64,000 bases of DNA from Pseudarthrobacter sp. W1I19 (GCF_030817835.1 NZ_JAUSZR010000001.1:1798001-1862000), one strand, 5' to 3'. Shown: positions 26,523-35,257, counted from the stretch's first letter. Translations and numbers: made by a program. The notes: generated from the sequence alone by a model not told the origin.

Positions 26523-27473
26523 ATGCGTGAACTCGTTGTCTTAGGCACTGCATCCCAGGTTCCCACCCGTACCCGCAACCATAACGGTTACCTGCTGCGC
26601 TGGGACGGTGACGGGCTGCTCTTCGATCCCGGCGAGGGAACACAGCGCCAGATGATTCATGCCGGCGTCTCAGCCACTTCCATTACGCGTATCTGCCTCA
26701 CCCATGTCCACGGCGACCACTGCTACGGGCTGCCCGGCGTGCTGTCCCGCATGGCACTGGACGGCGTGGCGCACCCAGTCCATCTCCACTATCCCGCGTC
26801 CGGCGAGGACGTGGTCCGCGCCCTGGTGTCCATCAGCTCGCCCGGCATCGACCTGCGGCTCCACCCCCATGGCGGAAGCGCAACCGTGGCCGACGGACTG
26901 GAGGTCCGGCCCCTGAAGCACCGCATCGAAACCTACGGCTACCGGCTCACAGAGCCCGACGGCCGCTCCCTGCTGCCGGACCGCTTGGCCGCGGTCGGCA
27001 TCCGGGGGCCGGACGTGGGCCGGCTGCAGCGCGAAGGCAGCCTGGCCGGCGTCCAGCTCAACGATGTGAGCATTCCCCGCCGCGGCCAGCGCTTTGCCTT
27101 CGTGATGGACACAGCACCCTGTGAGGGTGCAGAAGACCTGGCGGACGGCGTGGACCTCCTCGTCGCGGAGTCAACCTTCAGCGACGACGACGCCGCGCTC
27201 GCCGGACAGTACCGACACCTCACCGCGGGGCAGGCCGGGGAACTGGCCGGCCGCGCCGGGGCCGGCACCCTGGTGCTGACCCACTTTTCGTCGAGGTACG
27301 ACGACGTCACCCTGCTGGCCGCCCAGGCAAGCGCATGTGCCACGCAGGTGAGGGTGGTGGCTGCTCACGACCTGCAGCGGGTGGCTCTTCCCGAACGACG
27401 GCGCTGGCCTGCCCCGGCGCCACGGACGCGGGAAGGGCCCGGGAGCTCATTGCCAAACAAAACCATGGGGTAG
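26523..27473 (+). CDS. rnz: Ribonuclease Z
   Basis: A 316-residue metallo-beta-lactamase-fold nuclease of the RNase Z family, which removes the 3' trailer of tRNA precursors. The start MRELVVLGTASQVPTRTRNHNGYLLRW is the family opening. The zinc motif THVHGDHCYG is near residues 60-69, and later metal ligands are in MDTAPC and LTHFSSRY. The ATG has no clear ribosome site and lies directly behind a strong hairpin. The C-terminus after residue 300 is variable. It could also be annotated as an RNase BN-type enzyme. Confidence 0.92.
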   Translation: MRELVVLGTASQVPTRTRNHNGYLLRWDGDGLLFDPGEGTQRQMIHAGVSATSITRICLTHVHGDHCYGLPGVLSRMALDGVAHPVHLHYPASGEDVVRALVSISSPGIDLRLHPHGGSATVADGLEVRPLKHRIETYGYRLTEPDGRSLLPDRLAAVGIRGPDVGRLQREGSLAGVQLNDVSIPRRGQRFAFVMDTAPCEGAEDLADGVDLLVAESTFSDDDAALAGQYRHLTAGQAGELAGRAGAGTLVLTHFSSRYDDVTLLAAQASACATQVRVVAAHDLQRVALPERRRWPAPAPRTREGPGSSLPNKTMG

Positions 27474-27544
27474 AAAGTGGATTATCGGGTGTTCTTCATG
27501 GGACTGACGCCGCGGAAAACACACCACGAGGGAAGGCTTGAAGA

Positions 27545-29020
27545 ATGACAGCTGCTGCCGAATCAACGGTCACTTTTGACGGGCAGTTTGCCCGGGAATT
27601 GTCGGAACTGGCTGTTCCCTGGCAGGCAGAGGAAGCGCCTGACCCCAAACTCCTTGTCCTTAACGAGCAATTGGCCGCTGAACTTGGGCTGGATCCGGAA
27701 TACCTCCGGTCGGCGGAGGGCGTCCGGCTCCTCCTGGGAAACCACATCCCGGACGGGGCGACCCCGGTGGCACAGGCCTACGCCGGCCACCAGTTTGGCG
27801 GTTACTCACCCCTGCTGGGCGACGGCCGGGCGCTCCTGCTCGGCGAGGTGGCTGATGTGCACGGCCGGCTGCGCGATATCCACCTGAAAGGTTCCGGCCG
27901 TACGCCCTTCGCCCGGGCAGGCGACGGACGTGCCGTCGTCGGGCCCATGCTGCGGGAGTACCTGGTGAGCGAGGCGATGCACGCCCTGGGCATCCCCACC
28001 ACGCGGTCCCTTGCCGTCACGGCCACCGGCCGCCCGGTCCGCCGGGACACCATGCTTCCCGGAGCAGTCCTGGCCAGGGTTGCCAGCAGCCATCTACGGG
28101 TGGGGAGCTTCCAGTACGCGCGGGCCACCGACAATATGGACCTTTTGCGCCGCCTCGCCGATCATGCCATCAGCCGCCATCACCCCGCCGCGGCCCGGGC
28201 CGACAACCCCTACCTCGCCCTCTTCGAAGGAGTGGTGGCTGCGCAGGCCTCACTGCTGGCCCAATGGATGCTGGTGGGCTTCGTCCATGGCGTGATGAAT
28301 ACAGACAATATGACCATTTCCGGGGAAACCATCGACTACGGGCCGTGCGCGTTTATGGATGCCTTCAATCCGGCCGCGGTCTACAGTTCCATTGACGTTG
28401 GCGGCCGTTACGCCTACGCCAACCAGCCGGTCATGGCTGAATGGAACCTCGCCCGCCTCGCCGAGGCAATGCTGCCGCTCATCAATGAAGACCAGGAACA
28501 GGCCGTAGCCCCCGCAGTGGAGGCACTGGGCCGGTTCCGCCGCCAGTACAGCGACTCCTGGTTCGCGGGTATGAAAATAAAGCTGGGAATTGAGGAAAGC
28601 GCTGCGGGGAGCCCTAAGGCGGAAGAAGCCTCGGAACTGGTGGACGGGGTGATCGCCATCCTGAAGGACGGGCCGGTGGACTACACACGGTTCTTCCGGA
28701 ACCTCGGGCACGCGGCCCGGGGAAACTCCCGGCCCGCCCGAAGCATGGTCCTGGACCTCGCGGCTTTCGATGCCTGGGCAGAACGGTGGCTGGCCCTGCA
28801 GCCCGACGCCGAACTTATGGACCGGGTCAATCCTGCCTACATTCCGCGCAACCACCTTGTCGAGGAAGCGCTCGCCGCCGCAACGGACGGCGATGTTGGT
28901 CCCTTCAACCGGCTCGTGGAAGTGGTCCGTGACCCGTACCGGGAACGGGCGGGACTGGAGCGCTACGCCGAAGGAGCGCCGGAGGACTTCGGCAGCTACC
29001 AGACGTTCTGCGGCACCTGA
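27545..29020 (+). CDS. selO: Protein adenylyltransferase SelO (YdiU family)
   Basis: A 491-residue SelO/YdiU pseudokinase that transfers AMP from ATP to Ser, Thr or Tyr of proteins, linked to redox stress. Conserved blocks are [43 protein letters not shown], and the metal-binding loop [24 protein letters not shown]. The protein ends in YQTFCGT, with Cys at the place of the selenocysteine found in some homologues. The ATG follows GGAAGG. Alone between rnz and a bidirectional terminator. Confidence 0.93.
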   Translation: MTAAAESTVTFDGQFARELSELAVPWQAEEAPDPKLLVLNEQLAAELGLDPEYLRSAEGVRLLLGNHIPDGATPVAQAYAGHQFGGYSPLLGDGRALLLGEVADVHGRLRDIHLKGSGRTPFARAGDGRAVVGPMLREYLVSEAMHALGIPTTRSLAVTATGRPVRRDTMLPGAVLARVASSHLRVGSFQYARATDNMDLLRRLADHAISRHHPAAARADNPYLALFEGVVAAQASLLAQWMLVGFVHGVMNTDNMTISGETIDYGPCAFMDAFNPAAVYSSIDVGGRYAYANQPVMAEWNLARLAEAMLPLINEDQEQAVAPAVEALGRFRRQYSDSWFAGMKIKLGIEESAAGSPKAEEASELVDGVIAILKDGPVDYTRFFRNLGHAARGNSRPARSMVLDLAAFDAWAERWLALQPDAELMDRVNPAYIPRNHLVEEALAAATDGDVGPFNRLVEVVRDPYRERAGLERYAEGAPEDFGSYQTFCGT

Positions 29021-29046
29021 GAACGGCGGGAACCGGCAAAAACGAA

Positions 29047-29086
29047 ACAGGGGCGGCAGGCGGGAAACCCCGCCTGCCGCCCCTGT
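29047..29086. terminator. Bidirectional terminator between selO and the NlpC/P60 gene
   Basis: Eighteen-bp perfect arms, ACAGGGGCGGCAGGCGGG and its complement, surround a 4-base AAAC loop. It lies between convergent stops at 29020 and 29101. Confidence 0.85.
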
Positions 29087-29100
29087 CCGGGTGGTGTTGC

Positions 29101-29937
29101 TTAGGCTACGCGGACGAAGGAAGCGCCCGGGAGCCAGCTGATGGAGTGGACCTCGGTCTTGAAACCGTCCACGCCGCCGCTCACGACCTGGCCGTTGCCG
29201 GCATACACGCCGACGTGGCCGGCGGTGATCACCAGGTCACCGGCAGCGGGGGTACCCACCACGGAACCGTACTGGTAGAACTGGCCGGGGGCCAGGTCGC
29301 CAACAGACTTGCCCACGCTGCGCAGGGCCTTCTCCACCATGGCGGTGCAGTCCTGCTGGACGCCAACCTGGCCGTAGGCCGATGCCAGGATCGAAGCGCC
29401 GGCGCCCGAACCCGTGGCAGCCGGAGCTGACGCGTAGGAAACGTTCACCCCGGTGTTGGCCGGAGCCGCGGCAACAGCTGTCTGGGCGGGAGCAGGAGCA
29501 GCGGCCGCCTGGACGGGGGCCGGAGCAGCTGCAACATAGCCGGCGCCCGGAATCTGGATCTGGTCGCCGGGGTAGATGATCGTGGAGATGGCCAGGCCGT
29601 TGGCGGCCAGGACATCGTTAAGGCTGACGCCGTAGGCAGCGGAGATGCCGCCCAGGGTGTCGCCGGCAACCACGGTGTGCACGTTGGCGGCAGCTGCTGC
29701 AGGTGCAGCCACGGCAGCGGCGGGTGCCACAGACGCCTGGGTGTTAGTGGTCCCGGTGGTGTCCGGTCCGGTTACGCCTGCGTGGGCTGGGGCCCCCACA
29801 CCGAAGGCAATGCCGGAAGCTGCTGCTACGGCCAGAGCCGGGCGGCCAAGCGACTTGGCTGATACAGCCAAGCCCTGGAGCGCGATTGAGCGAGCCGGAG
29901 TCGCGCGGTGACGGGCGGTGCTGGAATTTTTTGACAC
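29101..29937 (-). CDS. LysM-NlpC/P60 peptidoglycan hydrolase
   Basis: A 278-residue secreted cell-wall enzyme. The signal sequence (about residues 20-52, ending in PAHAG) precedes a LysM domain (about 86-135: HTVVAGDTLGGISAAYGVSLNDVLAANG) that binds peptidoglycan. An Ala/Pro linker leads to an NlpC/P60 endopeptidase domain (about 180-278) with the catalytic Cys in QDCTAMV and His in AGHVGVYAG; it should cut stem peptides. It starts with GTG, nine bases after GGGAGAGG. That ribosome site forms the 3' strand of the closing stem of a c-di-AMP riboswitch. Confidence 0.92.
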   Translation of the reverse strand: MSKNSSTARHRATPARSIALQGLAVSAKSLGRPALAVAAASGIAFGVGAPAHAGVTGPDTTGTTNTQASVAPAAAVAAPAAAAANVHTVVAGDTLGGISAAYGVSLNDVLAANGLAISTIIYPGDQIQIPGAGYVAAAPAPVQAAAAPAPAQTAVAAAPANTGVNVSYASAPAATGSGAGASILASAYGQVGVQQDCTAMVEKALRSVGKSVGDLAPGQFYQYGSVVGTPAAGDLVITAGHVGVYAGNGQVVSGGVDGFKTEVHSISWLPGASFVRVA

Positions 29938-29942
29938 GTTTG

Positions 29943-30105
29943 ATCGCCTCTCCCATGCCTGCGGGGTGAGCTGTCGGGTTCGGGTTGGAGATACCCGGCC
30001 GGTAGCGGCTCCGGACGGAACGGAAAGGCGCTATCGACTTAACCCCAAGGCCTCGCATGAGGCCGCGGAAAGGTGGTTCCCCCGTCCCTGCCAGCTGGAA
30101 ACGAT
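29943..30105 (-). promoter_or_regulatory. YdaO-type c-di-AMP riboswitch
   Basis: Read on the minus strand, the leader has the conserved YdaO/YuaA blocks in order: ACGGGGGAACC, then TTGGGGTTAA, a GTAGCGGCTC-like region on the complement, and CCCGAACCCGACAGCTCACCCCGCAGGC. The closing P1 stem can form between AUCGUUUC (30098-30105) and GAGGCGAU (29943-29950). The ribosome site GGGAGAGG (29947-29954) overlaps its 3' strand. This class is known upstream of NlpC/P60 and Rpf genes in actinobacteria and turns genes off when c-di-AMP is bound. Translational control is inferred from the overlap. Confidence 0.92.
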
Positions 30106-30625
30106 TGAATCCCGGATCAGCGGCAGGGCTCGGCATGCTGAGGGGAATGTCCCGTCTGGGAGGGACACCTGAAGACCATAACCTGCCAGCCTGCCGATTG
30201 TCACATTTGGATAACATACGAGCGGCTTCTCTCGTATTCCGCAAATGACTGGATGTTCTATGCATAACGGGCTGACCACGGAAGATAGGCGCGCCGACGT
30301 GTGCCTCGTGGGCTTCGTCACAAAGTAATAAAAGGGGGTGCAGGCGCCAGTGAAAATCTTTGCTCATGGCTGGCAAGTGGGGCAGGATATTGCGCACCCG
30401 GAGGAGGTCCCTTTGACGCAACTTGGCAAGTATGAGATAGGTAAAACGAAGCCCAGGCCACCGCTGCCTGGAACGACACGCTTGGGTGGTTCGGCCAGCA
30501 TCTCTGAGCTTCCGCCCACCTCCTGGCTTTTCACCCCGCCTCCGGGCAAGGGTGGCATCTCCGCTGCATAACGATGTCAGCACGCCAGCCTTCAACTGCA
30601 GGTTGAAGGCGTATGCTTCCGAACT
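30106..30625. other. 520-base region without a supported gene
   Basis: It separates the riboswitch from the plus-strand secreted protein gene. A possible minus-strand promoter, GTGACA-17-TTATGG, lies at about 30170-30205 upstream of the riboswitch. A 9-bp hairpin (GCCTTCAAC/GTTGAAGGC, 30588-30610) precedes the ATG at 30626. Frames in this stretch have no domain and look like shadows. A non-coding RNA cannot be excluded. Confidence 0.5.
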
Positions 30626-31987
30626 ATGTCTCGGTTCGTTATCAAAGCCCGCCTGCCCCTGCCTGCGGCGCTGCTGGCTCTTGCCCTGACGGGTACTGTT
30701 TGGCTCGGCCCGGCCGGCGCTGCGGACCAGGATCCTTCGGGTGATTACCCCTCGTGGGAGGATGTCCAGCAGGCAAAGCTGACGGAGTCCGGCACCGCAG
30801 AGGAAATCGACAGGATAAATGGCCTGCTGGGTGGCCTGCAGGCCCAGTCCGAGTCTCTGGGTGCAGTGGCCGTCCAGTCAGCGGCCGAGTATGCCGTCAC
30901 AGACTCAGCGCTTCAGGCGGCCAGCGCAAAAGTGGGGGCCCTCACGGCCCAGGTTTCGCAGTCGAACGCGGAGCTGTCCCGGCACCGGAAGGAACTGGGT
31001 GCCCTCGCCGCCCAGTCCTATAAGACCGGCGGCACCACCATGGGATTCTTCGTTGCCCTGGATGCGATCCAGACCAACAGTGTCCAGGGGCTCAATGTGG
31101 TGCAGATCGTGGGTGACAAAACGGCAGGGTTGGTGGCCAGGGCCGCGTCGGCCGGACGGATCGCCTCCTCGCTGGCTGCCCAGGAAAGTGCCGCCAAAGC
31201 CGAACGTGAGCGGTTGTCCCTTGAAGCCAAAGCGAAACTGGATGCCGCCCGGTCCGCGCAGGATGCGATGGCACGGCAGGTAGCGGAAAGCCAGCAGCGC
31301 AGCGAGGAGCTGACGGCGCAGCTGGCTTCTCTCAAGGGCACGACGGCGGCAGTTGAGGGCGCGTACCGGCAGGGCCAGGCGGCGCAGGCCGCCTATGAGG
31401 CAGCGCAGGCCGCGAAGCGCGCTGCAGCTGCTGAGCAGACCCGTCAGCAGGCAGAAGCTGCAGCCAGGGCGGCCGCCGCGGCTGCAGTCCGCCCGCAGGC
31501 TCCGGCCGCCCCTGCACCGGCCAATCCAGCACCCGCGAACCCCGCACCTGCCAATCCAGCACCCGCGAACCCCGCACCCGCCAACCCGGCGCCGGCGAAT
31601 CCTGCCCCCGCACCCGCGCTGCCGGTGGCACCCGTCCCGCCGCCCGTCGTCGTGCCGTCCGTTCCAGGCGGTGCCGTCAACGACCCGGCAGGGGCCAAGA
31701 GCTACGCCTCGGGGCGGCTGGGTGCATACGGCTGGGGCCAGGACCAGTTCCTGTGCCTCGCCCAGCTCTGGACCAAGGAATCGAACTGGCTGACAACGGC
31801 CACCAACCCCTACTCCGGCGCCTATGGAATAGCCCAGGCGCTGCCACCCGGCAAATACTCCAGCGCCGGCAGCGACTGGCTCACCAGTTACCGCACCCAG
31901 GTCGATTGGGGCCTGGGCTACATCCGCGGCCGGTACGGCTCGCCGTGCGGGGCCTGGAACCACTCGGTTGCCAACAACTGGTACTGA
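30626..31987 (+). CDS. Secreted coiled-coil protein with Rpf/transglycosylase-like C-terminus
   Basis: A 453-residue secreted protein. The signal peptide (residues 1-32) ends at PAGAA. Residues 45-270 are an Ala/Gln-rich coiled coil, as in PcsB/RipA-type hydrolase partners. A Pro-Ala-Asn repeat linker follows (about 297-329). The last 95 residues (FLCLAQLWTKESNW...YSGAYGIAQALPPGKY...GLGYIRGRYGSPCGAWNH) match the lysozyme-like domain of Rpf and aggregation-promoting proteins, with Glu in KESNW as the likely catalytic acid. Two Cys could form a disulfide. It probably remodels peptidoglycan. The ribosome site is weak. Confidence 0.87.
   Translation: MSRFVIKARLPLPAALLALALTGTVWLGPAGAADQDPSGDYPSWEDVQQAKLTESGTAEEIDRINGLLGGLQAQSESLGAVAVQSAAEYAVTDSALQAASAKVGALTAQVSQSNAELSRHRKELGALAAQSYKTGGTTMGFFVALDAIQTNSVQGLNVVQIVGDKTAGLVARAASAGRIASSLAAQESAAKAERERLSLEAKAKLDAARSAQDAMARQVAESQQRSEELTAQLASLKGTTAAVEGAYRQGQAAQAAYEAAQAAKRAAAAEQTRQQAEAAARAAAAAAVRPQAPAAPAPANPAPANPAPANPAPANPAPANPAPANPAPAPALPVAPVPPPVVVPSVPGGAVNDPAGAKSYASGRLGAYGWGQDQFLCLAQLWTKESNWLTTATNPYSGAYGIAQALPPGKYSSAGSDWLTSYRTQVDWGLGYIRGRYGSPCGAWNHSVANNWY
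31513..31611. repeat. 15/30-bp tandem repeat coding for Pro-Ala-Asn linker
   Basis: About six units of a 15-base sequence, grouped as 30-base near copies, code for PAPAN pentapeptides. They form the flexible wall-spanning linker of the secreted protein. Copy number may vary among strains. Confidence 0.85.
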
Positions 31988-32008
31988 CCGGCGCGCTAGG
32001 CTTTTCGC

Positions 32009-32368
32009 ATGCCCGATTTCGAACGGTTCCGGATCCTGCTCGAGGAGGAGCGGGCCCGGAAGCTGGCCTTGCTACCGGCCCTCCGTGCGGACATCACCGC
32101 TGCGAACTCCGCCCGCCAGGATTCCAACGTAGACGACGAACATGATCCTGAAGGCTCCACCATTGCTTTCGAACTGTCCCAGGCGTCGGCACTGCTGAAG
32201 CAAAGCAGTGCCGGCCTGGAGCAGGTCGACGCCGCCTTGGCCAGGATCGCCGACGGCACCTACGGGTCCTGCGCCGTCTGCGGCGAAACCATCGCCGAAG
32301 GAAGGCTGGAGGCGCGCCCCTGGACGCCGTTCTGCATCAGGCACGCGTCGGCAGGCCGCACCCGATGA
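32009..32368 (+). CDS. TraR/DksA-family C4-type zinc-finger protein
   Basis: A 119-residue DksA/TraR-type protein that is expected to bind the RNA polymerase secondary channel and alter transcription. Residues 1-80 are helical with acidic stretches (SNVDDEHDPEG). The zinc finger is near the C-terminus: GSCAVCGETIAEGRLEARPWTPFCIRHA, with CxxC and C-x-x-H in place of the last Cys. Its stop overlaps the start of the next gene by ATGA, so it heads a three-gene unit with an AlkD-like protein and a DUF1810 protein. Confidence 0.88.
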   Translation: MPDFERFRILLEEERARKLALLPALRADITAANSARQDSNVDDEHDPEGSTIAFELSQASALLKQSSAGLEQVDAALARIADGTYGSCAVCGETIAEGRLEARPWTPFCIRHASAGRTR

Positions 32369-32931
32369 GTGCGGGGGATCTGGTGGCTGCTGCTGCCGGG
32401 TTTGTTGACCGCACCCTGCAGAATGAGGGTGCCTGGTACCGGGCGGACGACGTCGAGGGCAGGCTGGGCGGGGAGCTCACCTCCTACGGGTCCTCGGTGG
32501 GCGCCGTCCGCGGAACCGTCCGCGATATGCTGCGGAAGTACAAGGACCTCGATCACGACGCCGTGGTGCAGTTGGCGTCCGCGCTCTGGGGACAACCGCG
32601 GCCCGGTGCGCGCGCCGTCTACGAGCGCCGGCTCGCCGCCGTCGTGCTGCTGCAAACCAAAGCTGCGCTGCTGCGCCATTCAGACTTGACCCGGATCGAG
32701 GGCTTCCTGAGGTCTGCCGGAACCGGGGAACTGGTTGACCCGCTGCTGGCGGACGTGCTGGCCCCTTTCCTGGCCCGGCTCCATGGCCGGGACCGCCAAC
32801 GGGCCGCCGTTGTCCTTGCCCGGTGGCGGACTGACCCGGATCCGCAGTTACGCCACGCGGCCGCTTTCCTCGAGCAACCGTCCGCACCCCAAGCCCCACC
32901 ACAAGGAGACACCCGTGAACCATCGTTTTGA
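32365..32931 (+). CDS. AlkD-like DNA alkylation repair protein
   Basis: A 188-residue all-helical protein resembling the HEAT-like-repeat DNA glycosylases (AlkD family), which excise alkylated bases. The best match is in the middle: LRKYKDLDHDAVVQLASALW, then ERRLAAVVLLQTKAALL and LVDPLLADVLAPFL. It is shorter than AlkD (about 230), so it may lack the first repeats. The active-site Asp cannot be assigned with certainty. The start overlaps the TraR stop by four bases, and the next gene starts inside its 3' end. Confidence 0.75.
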   Translation: MSAGDLVAAAAGFVDRTLQNEGAWYRADDVEGRLGGELTSYGSSVGAVRGTVRDMLRKYKDLDHDAVVQLASALWGQPRPGARAVYERRLAAVVLLQTKAALLRHSDLTRIEGFLRSAGTGELVDPLLADVLAPFLARLHGRDRQRAAVVLARWRTDPDPQLRHAAAFLEQPSAPQAPPQGDTREPSF

Positions 32932-33358
32932 CCTGGAACGCTTTGTTGCCGCACAGAACAGCGGCGGAACCTACGACCAGGCGCTGGCCGAGCTGCAGGT
33001 GGGCAACAAGTCCGGACACTGGATGTGGTTCGTTTTTCCCCAGCTGGCGGGGCTGGGGTACAGCGAGACATCCCGCCGCTACGCCATCAACTCCCTCGAG
33101 GAAGCCCGGGAGTACCTGGACCACCCCGTATTGGGCCCGCGGCTGCTCGAATGCGCCCAGGTGCTCAGCAACCATAAAGACCGCACTGCCGAGGAGATTC
33201 TTGGCAGCGTGGACGCCCGGAAGCTGCGCTCGTCCATGACGCTGTTCCTGCGCGCAGCTCCCGGGGAAACCGTCTTCAAAACCGTCCTGGCGCAGTTTTT
33301 CGACGGCCAGCCGGACCCCGCGACCGACGATCTGCTCGCGGGCCGCGACGAAGATTAA
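32915..33358 (+). CDS. DUF1810 family protein
   Basis: A 147-residue DUF1810 protein. It begins with GTG after a strong AAGGAG site and overlaps the AlkD-like gene by 17 bases. The family pattern is complete: FDLERFVAAQNSGGTYDQALAEL, then SGHWMWFVFPQLAGLG, RYAINSLEEAREYLDHPVLGPRL, and DARKLRSSMTLF. The function is not established. It is the last gene of the TraR-AlkD-DUF1810 unit. The longer frame upstream is only the shadow of the AlkD-like gene. Confidence 0.9.
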   Translation: MNHRFDLERFVAAQNSGGTYDQALAELQVGNKSGHWMWFVFPQLAGLGYSETSRRYAINSLEEAREYLDHPVLGPRLLECAQVLSNHKDRTAEEILGSVDARKLRSSMTLFLRAAPGETVFKTVLAQFFDGQPDPATDDLLAGRDED

Positions 33359-33364
33359 TGCCGG

Positions 33365-33401
33365 CGGCGGTGCCGCGTGCGTCCTGCGCGGGGCACCGCC
33401 G
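33365..33401. terminator. Hairpin between DUF1810 and SDR genes
   Basis: CGGCGGTGCC and GGCACCGCCG pair over 10 bp with a 17-base loop between two convergent genes. No T-run follows, so termination efficiency is uncertain. Confidence 0.5.
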
Positions 33402-33424
33402 TCGGGAGGTACTTTGACCGGGCG

Positions 33425-34318
33425 CTACGGTGTGGGGCTTCCGCCGTTAACGTTCAGGGTTTCACCCAGGACGTAACTGGACTCCGGCGAAGCCAGGAAA
33501 ACGTAGGCCGGGGCGAGTTCGGCCGGCTGGCCCGCCCGGCCAAGGGGCGTGGACTGGCCGAACTCCGGCAGCTCCTCCTTCGGCTGGCCGCTGCTGACCT
33601 GCAGCGGGGTCCAGATGGGCCCGGGCGCCACCGCGTTCACGCGGATGCCCTTGGGTGCAAGCTGCTGCGCGAGGCCCTTGGTGAAGTTGTTGATGCTCGC
33701 CTTGGTGGTGGCGTAGTCCAGCAGCGTCGGGGAGGGGTTGTACGCCTGGATGGACGTGGTGTTGATGATGGTGGACCCGGCCGGCATGTGCGGAACAGCC
33801 GCCTTGGTAACCCGGAACATCGCATAGACGTTGGTCTTTTGGGTGTGATCGAACTGTTCGTCCGTGATCTGGGTGATGTCCTCCTGCGCCACCTGTTTTC
33901 CGGCGTTGTTGACCAGGATGTCCACGCCGCCCAGAACGGCCACTGCAGTATCGACCAGTTCTTCGCAGGCGGCCGGGTCCTTCAGGTCCCCGGGCACCTT
34001 GACGGCCTTCCGTCCTGCGGCTTCGATGATGCCGGCAATGCGGGCTGCGTCCTCTTCTTCCTCCGGCAGGTAGGAAAGCACAACATCGGCCCCCTCGCGG
34101 GCAAAAGCGATGGCCGTGGCCGCACCGATTCCCGAATCGGCTCCCGTCACGATCGCCTTCCGGCCCTCCAGCCGTCCGGTGCCGCGATAGGTGTCCTCGC
34201 CAAGATCCGCCTTCGGCGCCAGTTCCGCATCCAGGCCGGGCTCGGGCTGGTCCTGCTTCGGCGGAGAGATCTTTTCGTAGGCGGTAACGGGGTTGCGGAA
34301 GGTGTACTGGTCGGTCAT
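33425..34318 (-). CDS. SDR-family oxidoreductase (general stress protein 39 type)
   Basis: A 297-residue short-chain dehydrogenase. The NAD(P)-binding motif is AIVTGADSGIGAATAIAFAREGA near residues 53-75, NNAG is near 140, the Ser is in STIINTTSI, and the catalytic Tyr-Lys are in LLDYATTKASI. The N-terminal 45 residues before the Rossmann fold, and the end GETLNVNGG, match the stress-linked YdaD/YhdF-type enzymes. The substrate is unknown. The ATG follows AGGAGGACCACC. Single gene. Confidence 0.9.
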   Translation of the reverse strand: MTDQYTFRNPVTAYEKISPPKQDQPEPGLDAELAPKADLGEDTYRGTGRLEGRKAIVTGADSGIGAATAIAFAREGADVVLSYLPEEEEDAARIAGIIEAAGRKAVKVPGDLKDPAACEELVDTAVAVLGGVDILVNNAGKQVAQEDITQITDEQFDHTQKTNVYAMFRVTKAAVPHMPAGSTIINTTSIQAYNPSPTLLDYATTKASINNFTKGLAQQLAPKGIRVNAVAPGPIWTPLQVSSGQPKEELPEFGQSTPLGRAGQPAELAPAYVFLASPESSYVLGETLNVNGGSPTP

Positions 34319-34419
34319 GGTGGTCCTCCTGTGCTTAGGGGTGGAACACTAAAAGCTAAGTATGCTTACCGTTCAAGCCTAGGCAATGAGGCGGGCCGCT
34401 GCCAAGCCGCATTTCGCCC

Positions 34420-34932
34420 TCACATCCTGTCCCGGCGGACTTCCACCAGACGGACATCCTTAAGGGCGCCGGCGTCCACCACAGCAGTCATGTAGGTGCA
34501 GGCGGGCTGTCGGCGCCGGTCGGTGGGGGAGCCGGGGTTGACCAACCGCAGCCCGCCTTCCGCGGTGGTGTCCCAGGGGATGTGGCTGTGCCCGAAAACC
34601 AGCACGTCGGCATCAGGGAAGAGCGCCTCGCACCGCGCTTCCCGGCCTTTCGCCGGCCCGGTCTCGTGCACCATGGCAAACCGGACACCGTCCAGCGTGA
34701 CTGCGGCCGTTTCGGGCAGCCGGGACCGCAGGTCGGGGCCGTCGTTGTTTCCGTAGACCCCCACCAGGGAGCGGCTTCGCTGCTCAAGCTCGTCGAGCAG
34801 TTCCACCGCCACCCAGTCGCCGGCGTGGAAGACCACGTCGGCGCTTTCGACGGCGGCCCATACCTGCGCAGGGAGCGCGCGGGCACGCTTGGGCACATGG
34901 GTATCGGCGAGCAGGAGGAGGTTCAGCGGCAT
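34420..34932 (-). CDS. YfcE/MJ0936-family metallophosphoesterase
   Basis: A 170-residue calcineurin-like phosphoesterase. The ATG at 34932 starts MPLNLLLLADTHVPKRA; the upstream frame has no family features. Metal-binding motifs are ADTH, FHAGDWV, YGNNDG, and VFGHSHIP, followed by VNPGSPTDRR, the standard YfcE order. It should hydrolyse small phosphodiesters with Mn or similar metals. Single gene, divergent from the DUF1918 gene with an 83-base gap. Confidence 0.92.
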   Translation of the reverse strand: MPLNLLLLADTHVPKRARALPAQVWAAVESADVVFHAGDWVAVELLDELEQRSRSLVGVYGNNDGPDLRSRLPETAAVTLDGVRFAMVHETGPAKGREARCEALFPDADVLVFGHSHIPWDTTAEGGLRLVNPGSPTDRRRQPACTYMTAVVDAGALKDVRLVEVRRDRM

Positions 34933-35015
34933 ACCGAAATCCTGCCACGTCCACTTTGTGCCGGCCCTTTCCGCTCCCCGCCCGGAGTCGTAGTCTGGGG
35001 CTGGAGGTGATTGCC

Positions 35016-35207
35016 ATGGAGGCAACTCAGGGCGACCGGATCATTGTCCACGGCAGGACGGTGGGGTCTACGGACCGGCATGGAGTGATTCTCGAGGTCC
35101 GCGGCCAAGGCGGAACTCCGCCCTACCTGGTCCGCTTTGATGACGGACACGAAACGATCATGTATCCCGGCGGTGATTTCGCCGTCGAGCGCGGCAACGG
35201 TCACTAG
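35016..35207 (+). CDS. DUF1918 domain protein
   Basis: A 63-residue SH3-barrel-like protein of the DUF1918 family common in actinobacteria: GDRIIVHGRTVGSTDRHGVILEVRG, PPYLVRFDDGHETIMYPGGDF. The ATG at 35016 has CTGGAGG nine bases before it. The function is unknown. The next plus-strand gene is 50 bases on. Confidence 0.9.
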   Translation: MEATQGDRIIVHGRTVGSTDRHGVILEVRGQGGTPPYLVRFDDGHETIMYPGGDFAVERGNGH

Positions 35208-35257
35208 TACCGGCAGGGCGGGTGCGCCCGTCCCCGGGCACCTGTCAGACTGGAGCG

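Noticed and set aside
29744..30595. A 283-codon minus-strand frame through the riboswitch region
   Set aside because: It overlaps the N-terminal part of the NlpC/P60 gene and the conserved aptamer, with no domain. The RNA signal explains the conservation.
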